64,000 nucleotides of DNA from Blastocatellia bacterium (GTDB lineage Bacteria > Acidobacteriota > Blastocatellia > Pyrinomonadales > Pyrinomonadaceae): contig PMSM01000010.1 in the NCBI GenBank assembly GCA_003168335.1, positions 62,001 to 126,000 of the forward strand, given 5' to 3'. The position numbers were made by a program, and so were the translations under genes. Each line of letters opens with the position of its first letter. Positions within the stretch are counted from its first letter, which is position 1. The notes below the pieces were generated by a model. The model ran no database searches. It had not been told where the DNA came from and saw only the letters and a list, made by a program, of their open reading frames with translations. Below are positions 9,253 through 18,100 of this stretch, piece after piece.

Positions 9253-10191
9253 TTAGACTCTTTCCAGCCAGCATTCCCGCCAAAAGAGAAATGATTGACG
9301 CGGACACATGCGGCGACACAGGCCATCGCAGGTTGAACCCTCGAGCAGAACCGTGTCCTTCAGTGTGCGCTGACGCGAAGTACCTTCAAGAACAATATTC
9401 TCGACCCGGTCTCTGACGCGCAGGACCTGGCCACAGAAATCTTTCATCGAGGGCGCGAACAGCAGGCTCTTGTTCTTACCCGACGAATCGAGCGTGCCCT
9501 TAATCTCGGCCAGCGACTTAACGCGGACTAATTCACCTGGTTTGAGGTTCAGCGACTGAAGCAAGGAGGCGGTGTCTCCACTCCCGGTTACCATGCCCCA
9601 ACTGCGGAACCGGCCGTAATGGGCGATCTTGTTGTAAACCGCAATGAACAGGCTGTGGAGAGAATTTCGATACGAGATTTGATTGTACTTAACGTCCCAA
9701 AGGTACTGTTTCGCCTGCCACCACGGCAGAGGCTTGGAAGCCTCGACAATCTCGCTTGACTGGCAAAAGAACTCTCCATTGCGCATCGCCAGAGAGACCA
9801 GATCCGATTGGGTGACTTTCGGCGCATGAAATCCATTCTGTGATATCGAGCCGTCGACTGGCTTCAGCCAGGCTTCTTTCCAGAAGATCAGACAAGCCCG
9901 ACCACAACCACCGTGATTGCCGCCATCGCACCTGGCCTCTTCCAGAAAAACCGTGCTGTCCAGTTGCCGGATGTCCTGATCGTCAACACAAGTCTTGAGC
10001 GCGCGACGCGAGATGCGAAGTCTCTGACCACAAAACTTCAGCATCTCCGGCATGAAAGGAAGATTTTCCAGCCGTCCTTTCTCGTCCAGAGTTAAAAGGA
10101 TTTCAACTGCGGAACGTACCTCAACTAAATCGCCGGGCATCAGCTTCGCTGCCACTGCGTTATTCCGGGAGCGATTGCTCGTAGTCATCAT
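9253..10191 (-). CDS. Duplicated Cys-rich protein of unknown function
   Basis: A 312-aa soluble protein that I do not recognise as a named family. It is an internal duplication: residues about 18-112 and 214-312 share the pattern PGxLVxV, then LD..G, then a FxPxM..FCGQxLR block, a TVxLEx..CDG block and a FW[KR]E.WL ending. Each copy keeps four or more cysteines (FCG, CDG, then two further Cys), which suggests metal binding or disulfides. The linker between the copies is rich in aromatics (PWWQAKQYLWDVKYN). It lies two bases after the WbaP-like gene and 63 bases before the glycosyltransferase, so it belongs to the exopolysaccharide operon. There is no signal peptide. Two ATG codons overlap at the start; the first is used here. 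Confidence 0.8.
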   Translation of the reverse strand: MMTTSNRSRNNAVAAKLMPGDLVEVRSAVEILLTLDEKGRLENLPFMPEMLKFCGQRLRISRRALKTCVDDQDIRQLDSTVFLEEARCDGGNHGGCGRACLIFWKEAWLKPVDGSISQNGFHAPKVTQSDLVSLAMRNGEFFCQSSEIVEASKPLPWWQAKQYLWDVKYNQISYRNSLHSLFIAVYNKIAHYGRFRSWGMVTGSGDTASLLQSLNLKPGELVRVKSLAEIKGTLDSSGKNKSLLFAPSMKDFCGQVLRVRDRVENIVLEGTSRQRTLKDTVLLEGSTCDGLCRRMCPRQSFLFWRECWLERV

Positions 10192-10193
10192 CT

Positions 10194-11633
10194 CTAGCTT
10201 GCTCCTTTGGCTAGAAGAATCGCCGGAATAGTGCGGAGGAGAATGCGCGCGTCGAGTTCCAACGACCAGGTATCTATGTATTGCAGATCAAGTTGCATCC
10301 ACTGGTCGAACGAGAGATTGCTGCGACCGGACACTTGCCACAGACAGGTCAGGCCGGGCTTTACGCTGAAGCGCCTCTTCTGCCACGCCTCTTCCATGCG
10401 CAACGCATCGCGCACAGAAAGCGGTCGTGGCCCCACGATGCTCATGTCGCCGAGCAGCACGTTAACGAGTTGGGGCAGCTCGTCGATGCTGGTCCGGCGC
10501 AGCCAGCGCCCGATCGAGGTTACGCGTGGATCGTTGCGAATCTTGAAAATCGGGCCGGTCTTTTCGTTCAGATGCTCGATGTCTTTCATGCGCGCTTCGG
10601 CATCGCGCTGCATCGTCCGAAACTTCAGCATTCTGAAACGGCGCTTGTTGAGTCCTACTCGGTCCTGCACGAAAAAGACCGGGCCTTCCGACTCAAGCTT
10701 GATGGCAGCCGCGACCAGGATTAGCAGCGGCGCCGAAATCAGGAGCAAGAGGGCCGCCGAGACAAAATCGAAAATGCGTTTGGCTTCGGTGCGCCAGCTA
10801 AACAGCGGCGCGCTATGCAGAGAAACGATCGGAACTCCATCAAAGTCGGTGGGCTGTGATCGCGCCAGCTTTTGGGGAAAGAGATCGGACAAAAGGTGGG
10901 TCGTGATTCCCTGCTCTTCCAGTAACATGACAGCCGCCTCGATCTGCATGTATTGCGACTTGATCGGGAGCGCGATCGCGACTTCATCGATGACTTCATT
11001 GGCCAGGATTCGTGGCAATTCTTCCACTGTTCCCATCCACGGCGCCCCGTTAAATTCGCCGTCAGCAAAAGCCGGGTCGCTGTCGACGTAACCCAGCACC
11101 CTGTACCCAAGGTCCTGGCGCCGGTTGAGTTGCGCAACAAAACCGCGACCGCGCGCGCCGCCGCCAACGATCAATAAGGTCTTTACGTTGTGGCCTCGCC
11201 GGCGCAGTCTGCGCAGGTTGAGTCGCAGGCCAAAGCGCATGATGCCAATCAGGGCGAAGCTCACCAGTCCGAACATCGCCACCGTCCACACGTTAATCGT
11301 GGGCCAACTGCCGAGGTTTGCCGCAATCAGTAGCGTCACCGATGAAATCAGCACTGCGCGGCCAATTTCCTTCAGCTCCAAACCAAGCGGACGCAGTCGA
11401 TGTGAAACGTATAGGCGCTGGACGACGAATGCGATGTGCCACGAAATCACCAGGCTGAATCCGAGCAGCGCATTCGTGACCTTGATTCGGTTCGAAAGAT
11501 AGTCAATGACGAAACTGGGATTTACAGCCGGTGAGTAGCGGAGAACAATCGTCAGGGCGAGCGAAACGAGGAGCAGAGAGACGTCGCTCAGCTTGAGAAA
11601 GAAGTTAGAGAGTGATCCGTTACGATCTGTCAT
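10194..11633 (-). CDS. Undecaprenyl-phosphate sugar phosphotransferase (WbaP-like)
   Basis: A 479-aa polyprenyl glycosylphosphotransferase. The N-terminal half has four or so membrane segments (residues 15-130). A Rossmann-like CoA_binding domain follows (TLLIVGGGARGRGFV near 150). One more hydrophobic segment near 290 leads into the bacterial sugar transferase domain, with LKFRTMQRDAE, RRTSIDELPQL, GDMSIVGPRP and KPGLTCLWQVSGR. It transfers a sugar 1-phosphate from a UDP-sugar to undecaprenyl phosphate and so starts repeat-unit assembly at the inner membrane. The ATG start is clear. It lies 34 bases downstream of the Wza-like gene and two bases before the Cys-rich gene. Confidence 0.93.
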   Translation of the reverse strand: MTDRNGSLSNFFLKLSDVSLLLVSLALTIVLRYSPAVNPSFVIDYLSNRIKVTNALLGFSLVISWHIAFVVQRLYVSHRLRPLGLELKEIGRAVLISSVTLLIAANLGSWPTINVWTVAMFGLVSFALIGIMRFGLRLNLRRLRRRGHNVKTLLIVGGGARGRGFVAQLNRRQDLGYRVLGYVDSDPAFADGEFNGAPWMGTVEELPRILANEVIDEVAIALPIKSQYMQIEAAVMLLEEQGITTHLLSDLFPQKLARSQPTDFDGVPIVSLHSAPLFSWRTEAKRIFDFVSAALLLLISAPLLILVAAAIKLESEGPVFFVQDRVGLNKRRFRMLKFRTMQRDAEARMKDIEHLNEKTGPIFKIRNDPRVTSIGRWLRRTSIDELPQLVNVLLGDMSIVGPRPLSVRDALRMEEAWQKRRFSVKPGLTCLWQVSGRSNLSFDQWMQLDLQYIDTWSLELDARILLRTIPAILLAKGAS

Positions 11634-11667
11634 CGAAATCTATTGGTGTCTTGCTTGACCCGGGCGA

Positions 11668-12330
11668 CTAGAGCTTTGGCGCTATAAAGGCGGCCACGCT
11701 GGCCAACCTCATGAAACGCTCGATCTTCGAAATCTTGTCGCGGGGGACGAACACCATGTCGCCCGGCTTCAAAGTCAGATCGTTTTCCAAATCGGCCGTG
11801 CGGCGAATACTCTTCAGATTCAGCAGCTTGACTTCAGCGATGTCGGAATTGATCCCGCGGAACACCACGACCTGCCCGGAGTTGGCGCCTTCCTTCATTC
11901 CGCCCGCCAGCATGATTGCCTGTAGCGCGGTTACTCGTTCGCGCATTTCAATCTTCCCCGGCGTGTTGACCTCGCCTGAGACAACGAAGTAAGGCTTCTG
12001 GAATTCCTTCAAGACGATCGTCGCCACCGGATCCTGTAAACGTGCGCTCGCTCTTTTCAAGATTGCCTCGCGCGTCTGTTCGACGGTAAGTCCCGCCACT
12101 TTCAGATCGCCACCAATCTCCAGAGAGATGTAGCCATCGGGCTGAACCGTCACGGTCTGATTGAATTCCGGTGAATAGCGAAACTGCACCTCAAGCACGT
12201 CACCGGGTTGCAGACGATAACGCTCTTCGGTAACCGTCGTCAGTCGTGGTGCTCTCTGCTGCTGGGCAATTGCGGCAGATGCACTCGTCAGAAGGCAGAT
12301 TGCGATCAATAAGAACAGGCTTTTCTTCAT
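11668..12330 (-). CDS. Polysaccharide export protein, Wza/SLBB type
   Basis: A 220-aa secreted protein. It has a clear signal peptide (MKKSLFLLIAICLL, cleavage likely after AIA). A Poly_export domain follows (RLQPGDVLEVQFRYSPEFN, VQPDGYISLEIGGDLKVAGLT), then an SLBB domain (FVVSGEVNTPGKIEMRERVT, LQAIMLAGG). It ends with LKPGDMVFVPRD. These periplasmic/outer-membrane proteins form the export channel for capsule or exopolysaccharide. There is no lipobox Cys, and the protein is shorter than Wza, so a separate outer-membrane partner may exist. AAGGAG precedes the ATG. It is separated from the upstream ATPase-like gene by a palindromic repeat pair. Confidence 0.92.
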   Translation of the reverse strand: MKKSLFLLIAICLLTSASAAIAQQQRAPRLTTVTEERYRLQPGDVLEVQFRYSPEFNQTVTVQPDGYISLEIGGDLKVAGLTVEQTREAILKRASARLQDPVATIVLKEFQKPYFVVSGEVNTPGKIEMRERVTALQAIMLAGGMKEGANSGQVVVFRGINSDIAEVKLLNLKSIRRTADLENDLTLKPGDMVFVPRDKISKIERFMRLASVAAFIAPKL

Positions 12331-12350
12331 AGCACTCCTTGAGTGGCACA

Positions 12351-12404
12351 GGCTTCAGCCTGTGGTTGCAACGCGCGATTCACAGACTAAAGTCTGTGCC
12401 ACTA
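12351..12404. repeat. Paired palindromes between EPS genes
   Basis: The segment contains two hairpins. The first is built on cacaggct/agcctgtg and the second on cacagact/agtctgtg. The outer flanks gagtggcaca and tgtgccacta are also inverted copies, so the two hairpins sit head to head. The arrangement resembles a bacterial interspersed mosaic element. It lies immediately downstream of one EPS gene's stop and upstream of the next gene's ribosome-binding site, where it could affect readthrough or mRNA stability. Confidence 0.75.
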
Positions 12405-12405
12405 A

Positions 12406-13116
12406 CTAAAGTCTCTTGTAGAGCCACTCAGGAACCGGGTAGCGGCGTTTGTTCAAAACAAAGCCCAGGAATTTTCCACCGGCGTTTTCGATCGTCCGCT
12501 GGGCATTCAGGATCTCGCCCCGTCTGGTCTGGCCGGCTTCGACGACGACTGCTACGCCGTCAACACTGGAACCCAGCACGGCTGCCTCTGATGACACTCG
12601 TAGCGATCGGCAGTCGATCAGGATGTTGTCGAAAGCGACGCGCAGGGCATCGACCGAATCCAATCCCGTGTCAATCTGTTCCCCTTCTTTGCTCACTCTC
12701 ACCAGAAACGATCTCTGTGGTCGTTCGTGGCCTGCATCTTCATCAGCTTCGGCGTCATTCCGCCGGCCCGTCTTCTTTGCGGGCAACATCCAGACGTTCT
12801 CAATGTTCGTCGGATGACAGTTCCAGGGCATCTGTAGATAGTCCTCGACTCCCAGGCTCTGCATTCTTTCGGCGCTCACGATCAGTGTTCGTCGTCCGCT
12901 GTGGCGCGCCAGTTCTACTGCGAACAGTTGCGTCACATGAGAAACGCCTTCGCCGACCGAAGCGGAGGTGAACGCGATCGCCGCACCTTCACGCAGTCTT
13001 TGCGCGGAGTTTTGCAGATTCGCCAGCAGTAACTGCAGGTTATGTCGCCGGTGGCCGTTGCTTCGGATGCGCGCGGCCGGCATCTGTATTCCGTTGATTT
13101 GCTCTTCGATTTGCAC
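12406..13116 (-). CDS. CpsD/CapB tyrosine-kinase-like ATPase, degenerate
   Basis: A 236-aa protein in the position and with the layout of the BY-kinase partner of a Wzz/GumC protein. An AAxVGEG-type region is present (AFTSASVGEGVSHVTQLFAV near residues 48-67), followed by a Walker-B-like strand, FDNILIDCRS, and a closing GFVLNKRR. The Walker A sequence reads GEGVSH where active members have GEGKST, so the phosphate-binding Lys and following Ser/Thr are absent. The Walker A' strand reads TLIVSAERM rather than an Asp-containing form. No Tyr-rich tail is present. ATP binding is therefore doubtful; a structural or regulatory role in chain-length control is more likely. The start is GTG at 13116, 17 bases after the Wzz-like stop. 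Confidence 0.78.
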   Translation of the reverse strand: MQIEEQINGIQMPAARIRSNGHRRHNLQLLLANLQNSAQRLREGAAIAFTSASVGEGVSHVTQLFAVELARHSGRRTLIVSAERMQSLGVEDYLQMPWNCHPTNIENVWMLPAKKTGRRNDAEADEDAGHERPQRSFLVRVSKEGEQIDTGLDSVDALRVAFDNILIDCRSLRVSSEAAVLGSSVDGVAVVVEAGQTRRGEILNAQRTIENAGGKFLGFVLNKRRYPVPEWLYKRL

Positions 13117-13133
13117 AGTTCTTTTCCGCCCGG

Positions 13134-14687
13134 CTAGCCCTCCAACTGAGCTACCGGGTTGTTCTCAATTTCTTTTGGTTTCACTTTGCTACGGCCTACG
13201 ATCTTGCGGCTGTTCTCGGGAACTGTGGCCAGGACCGTCGAGCCGGTGAACGCTTCCAGTTGCCGTGGCGTATGAATCGTGTCGCCCAGCATTTCCGCAG
13301 AGAATACGGTGCCCAGACTCAGAAACGCGGCGACGAAGATGCCCAGCACCAGATTCAACGAACGATTCGGTGATGACGGAATTCGCGGCACAGCCGGGGC
13401 CTCAGCGATTGATACGTTGGTGATCTTCTGCCGATCAAGTTCGTCGGCGATGCGGGCTTCTTCCCGCTTCTTGGCATAAAGCTGATAGTTGTCCTCAGAC
13501 TCCTTCACCTGGCGCTGCAAGTCGTTGTGCTTTGTGGTATCGCCCTCGAGCTTTTTCAGCGAGCCTTCGTAGTCGCGCAACTGCGCGGCCAGTGTGCCCC
13601 GTCGCGCTTGGGCGCCGGTCTGCTCCAAACGCGCGCGCGACAACTCTGTTTCCAGCGTCTGCCGCAAAGGATTCAAATCCGTAGCCTGCTCGGTCGCAGT
13701 CTGTGATTCTGCCTTGGCCAGCGCTTCTCTGGTCGTGCGAATTTGTGCATCGACCTCGAGCACCAGACGGTCATCAGGACGAAACTTCGTCAACAATTGC
13801 GTGCGACGGTTTTGCAACTCGACCATCATGGTGTTCAGATGCTCGGCCGAGTATTGAGCTGGAATGGACTTGCTCTGAGTAACAATTCGCTTGGGTGTGC
13901 CGGCAAGTTGCTGTTCGATCCGGTTAATCCGATTCGTAGCTTCATTGGCCGCCGCCTCGCTCTCCAGGAGCTTCGACTTCGCTTCCGCGGTTTTCTGCAA
14001 CGTCAGATCTTTCTGCTGGCCCAGCACCACCAGATTGTTGTCCTGCTGAAAATCCGTTAGCTGCTTTTCCGAGTCGTGCAACTGAGTTTCGTATTGATCG
14101 GCTTTATCTTTGAAGAAGTCCGACGCGCCCGCCGGGTGATGAAGCTTCAGATGTTTATCCAGATAGAGGTCGCCAAGTTTCTTCAGCACTGCAGCGGCAA
14201 CCTCCGGAGAGTTCGCTGAGTAACTGATCGAGATGACGTTGGCTTTCTTGACCGGGGTGATCACCAGGTCCTTGGCCAGGTCAGCCGCCGCTTTTTCAAT
14301 CCGCTCGGCTTCCGGAACCGGCTTCTTCCAGAACGACGAAGATTGGGCCTGGCCCAAACCGCTCTCCTTCGCGACCTGCGTTAGCAAATCCCGGCTGGTC
14401 AGAAGCTCGATCTCAGAATTGATTTCGTTTTCGCTGACTTCGTTCTCGACCCCTCCCGGCGCGCCCGTAGCCTGAGGCGTAATGGCTACGTCAACGCGCT
14501 GGTTCTTTACCAGAATTTTCATTCGCGATTCGTATTTGTTGGGAAGCTGGTAGGTGATGACCGCAGTGCCGAGTACAACGGCGAAGAACGTAAACAGAAC
14601 AAGACCTCTGCGCCGGAACAAGGCGCTCGCCCCGTCCCGCAGACTGATTGAATTACCGCCGAAACCTGTCGTCAGTTCGCCCTTCAT
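13134..14687 (-). CDS. Wzz/GumC-type polysaccharide co-polymerase
   Basis: A 517-aa inner-membrane chain-length regulator. An N-terminal transmembrane segment (FTFFAVVLGTAVITYQLP, about residues 33-50) is followed by the Wzz domain, beginning with KYESRMKILV and EINSEIELLTSRDLL. A long coiled-coil region occupies residues 170-410. The family's C-terminal PxxP region and second membrane helix follow (AEAPAVPRIPSSPNRSLNLVLG, about 425-455). It forms the periplasmic cage that sets polymer length and links to the Wza-like exporter. As the first gene of the minus-strand EPS operon, its upstream region (14688-15176) should hold the operon promoter. No kinase domain is fused to it. Confidence 0.92.
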   Translation of the reverse strand: MKGELTTGFGGNSISLRDGASALFRRRGLVLFTFFAVVLGTAVITYQLPNKYESRMKILVKNQRVDVAITPQATGAPGGVENEVSENEINSEIELLTSRDLLTQVAKESGLGQAQSSSFWKKPVPEAERIEKAAADLAKDLVITPVKKANVISISYSANSPEVAAAVLKKLGDLYLDKHLKLHHPAGASDFFKDKADQYETQLHDSEKQLTDFQQDNNLVVLGQQKDLTLQKTAEAKSKLLESEAAANEATNRINRIEQQLAGTPKRIVTQSKSIPAQYSAEHLNTMMVELQNRRTQLLTKFRPDDRLVLEVDAQIRTTREALAKAESQTATEQATDLNPLRQTLETELSRARLEQTGAQARRGTLAAQLRDYEGSLKKLEGDTTKHNDLQRQVKESEDNYQLYAKKREEARIADELDRQKITNVSIAEAPAVPRIPSSPNRSLNLVLGIFVAAFLSLGTVFSAEMLGDTIHTPRQLEAFTGSTVLATVPENSRKIVGRSKVKPKEIENNPVAQLEG

Positions 14688-15176
14688 AAACTAACTTACC
14701 GAAGGGTTTAAATGTTGAATTGGGCGATAATTCCAAGGATTAGGGCTTTGATCGGAGGCAGGCGGCGATAACACAGAAGCTCGGCATCGGCACGGAGAAT
14801 CGCGGCAGATTAATCCATAGAGCCTGCCCTTCAACTTCCTTGAGCCCGTCCAAGCTGATTGAAGAGAAATGCAGGGATTCAGGCGGTATCCTTGCGGATG
14901 AGTGCCTGGGCGCACGGAAGGCAATTGACAATACTTCGAGATATCGATATTTAGCCACTGACGGGTCTTCCACGTATCCGTGCAAACGGGTTTCCTCTGG
15001 ACGCTGAGCGCGCTCTTACCGATCCTTTAGAAAAAAACCTTGCTATCCATAAAACCCAGTGATATAAGCAGGGCAATCAAGAGGGTCGCAGGTAAACGGC
15101 TGGCTTCCACGAGCTGCCTTGCACAACTCGCCGGCCCAGCCAAACGATTAACCAGTTCTCGATAAGGAGCTCTCTA
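14688..15176. other. Divergent intergenic region, EPS operon / RHS gene
   Basis: The 489 bases between the two divergent starts contain no credible gene. On the plus side there is a good sigma-70-like promoter (15040-15068) and a ribosome-binding site (aaggag) eight bases before the RHS ATG. I could not identify a comparable promoter for the EPS operon with confidence. Confidence 0.6.
15040..15068 (+). promoter_or_regulatory. Candidate sigma-70 promoter for the RHS gene
   Basis: A -35-like ttgcta (15040-15045) and a -10-like tataag (15063-15068) are separated by exactly 17 bases. The site lies about 109 bases before the RHS start codon and follows an A-tract. It is the best housekeeping-type promoter I found in the window. 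Confidence 0.5.
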
Positions 15177-18100
15177 ATGAGACGCGCTCACCGTTTCCCG
15201 CAGCGGTTGGTTCACTGGACAAGTTTGTGTGTTTGCCTGGCGCTGGTTCTGACTTCGTTGGCGCTGGTGCCGTTTTCAGCAGTGGTTGGAAACGGAGGCG
15301 TACGATACGGAACCGCTCGCCGTAGCGAGCGAGTTGATCCTGCGCCAGGACAAAGCAACGGAAACGGCAAAGCCAGAAAGGTAAACGCAACCCCGCCGCA
15401 ACCGGGACCGCCAGCGGCGACCCTGCCCAATCTGGATGACGTGCGTCGCTCTGCCGACGAGGCTCGTCGCAACGGAGGGAGGCAGGTGCACGCTCCGCCA
15501 CCGATTCCTTCGACGCGGCATAGACGAAGAGGCGGGCGAGCTTCATCTAAGACGACGCCGGCACAGACGAGCAACTTGTTACTCGCCGATGCTTCGCCGC
15601 CTTCCCGTAGAAGAGAGTTGAAGGCCGATGTTTGGTCGAGCCTGTCACCCCGCGCGTCTCGCGATCCGATCTCTGATTCTCCGATAGGGCTCTTTTCTTC
15701 ACTGAGAACGAACGTCGCGCCAGAGCCGCAAGGCTATTACAATCCGCCGCTGGCCCGCATCGACCCGCACAATCGCACCGGCACGGGCGGCGAAGACCTG
15801 CTGTCGAACAATTTCAACTGGAACTTGCCGCTGCTGGGCCTGGGCGGGCGCGGCCTGGATCTGGGACTGACGCTCTCTTACAACTCTTTGGTGTGGGCGC
15901 TCTCGGGCAACTACATCGACTTTGACGTGGACGCTGGATCCATGGCGCCCGGTTTTCGGCTGGGCTTTCCCACGGTCGAAGGGCCTTACTGGAATGATCA
16001 AGCGGCTACATATTTTTATCTCATGGTCATGCCGTCAGGCGCGCGCGTCGAGCTGCGCCGCATTGGCTCGTCGAGCACTTATGAATCTGCTGACTCGGCG
16101 CATCTGCAACTGATCGACTCTGGCACCAGTCTTTTAGTGCGGCCCACGGACGGCACGCAGTTGAACTTCGTCACGGTCAACTACACCTGGCGCTGCAACC
16201 AGATCAAGGATCGCAACGGCAACTACCTGAGCGTCAGTTACAACTCGTGGGGCGACATCGCGACGATCACGGACACGCTCGGGCGGGTGGTCAACTTCAA
16301 CTACGATGGTTATGACAATCTGACTTCGATCACGCAGACGTGGAATGGGCAGACGCACCAGTGGGCGACCTTCGGCTACGGCTCAGTTTACATCGGCCAT
16401 AACTTTCCCAGTCTGACTTCATACGGCCCGGACCGCAGTTACATCACCGTGTTGACGCAAGTGGGCTTGGCTGATGGCTCGCGATACAACTTCGAATACA
16501 ACAACACGTATGGCCAGGTGTCGACCATCCATTATTACGCTGCTGATAACCATCAGCGCCGTTACACAACTTACGCTTATTCCGCAATCGGAGGTGATTG
16601 TCCGCGCATCTCTGAGCGGCGTGACTGGGCCGAGAACTGGAATGGCGACGGCGATGGCGTGCCGGCTGCAAACGAAGAAGCAGTGACTGAGTTCACTCAT
16701 GATCAGGATGGTGCTTGCCGGATGACCGCGCCCGATGGCACGGTGTACAAAGAGTATTACGGCACGGGTTGGCAGAGCGGCCTGACGACACAGAGTGAGA
16801 TCTGGAGCGGCGGGGTGCGCCAGAAGTGGACCACTACCGCGTGGACGCAGGACAACACCGGCGTTAGTTATCTGACAAATCCGCGGGTTACTGAGACTAA
16901 TATCTACGATGTCGCGGGCAATCGTCGCCGCACCACTGTTGATTACACATCGTTCGGCTTGCCTGCCGAGGTGAAGGAATATGCGGCCGACAGTGCGACG
17001 TTCCTGCGGCGCACCTCAACCACGTATTTCTGGGACTCGGTGTATATAGATAAACGAATCGTCGGTCTGCCCCGAGAGATACAAGTCTATGATCAGAACA
17101 ACCAACCAGTTTCGAAAACCTGGTTCGATTACGACTGGGGCGGAGATTTCTGGGCGCCGCTGCCGGCCGCAGCTACTCAGCACGACGCCAGCGGCGATTA
17201 CACTGGCCGAGGTCTGCTTTGCTGGATCGGTCGCTGGGATACCCTCGATGTCAACAACTTTGACAAGACTCAGCGTTTTCAATTCCGCTATAACCGCACA
17301 GGCTCATTGATTCGGCAGAGCGATCCGCTCTGGCATGAAGTGAATCTCAGCTACACAGATTCATTCTCAGACGGCAACAATTCGCGCAACACTTTTGCAT
17401 ACCCCACTACCGCAACTGACGCGGACGGTTTTTCATCTTCCGTGCAGTACAACTTTGACTTTGGCGCGAAGACGCGCGCGCAAGGGCCGCCGCCCGCCGG
17501 CCAATCGCAGGGCGCGATTCAGACGATGACTTACGATGGAGCGGGACGCATCTCTCGCGTGGATAATCAGAACAACGGCGCGTACACGCGGTGGGACTAT
17601 GCTCCGTACAGTTACGTTTCGAGGTTTGACACGATTCAGGATGGGGCCGGCGAGCAATACACCTCGACGGTTTGGGATGGCGGCGGTCGGGTGCGCGCGG
17701 TCGGCGGCAGCAATCCCGGCAGCAGCGGCGGTTACTGGGGCAAGTTCACCATCTACGACGTTATGGGCCGACCGAATCAGCAGACGAATCCGGCGGAGAT
17801 CAATGGCGGCTGGGCGCCCGTTGGCGACGACGCGGGCGGTTGGATCTTGAGCTTCCAATCTTATGATTGGAAAGGCCGGCCACTGGTTACCACCAACACC
17901 GACGGCACGCAGAAGTACGCGAGTTACTCGGCCTGCGGCTGCGCGGGTAGCGAAGTCGCAACGCTGACTGATGAAATGGGACGGCAACAGAAGAGTTACA
18001 GCGATGTACTTGGCCGCACGGCGAAGACCGAAGTCCTTAACTGGGACGGCAGCGTTTATGCGACGATGGTGAACAGCTACAACGCGCGGGATCAAGTGAC

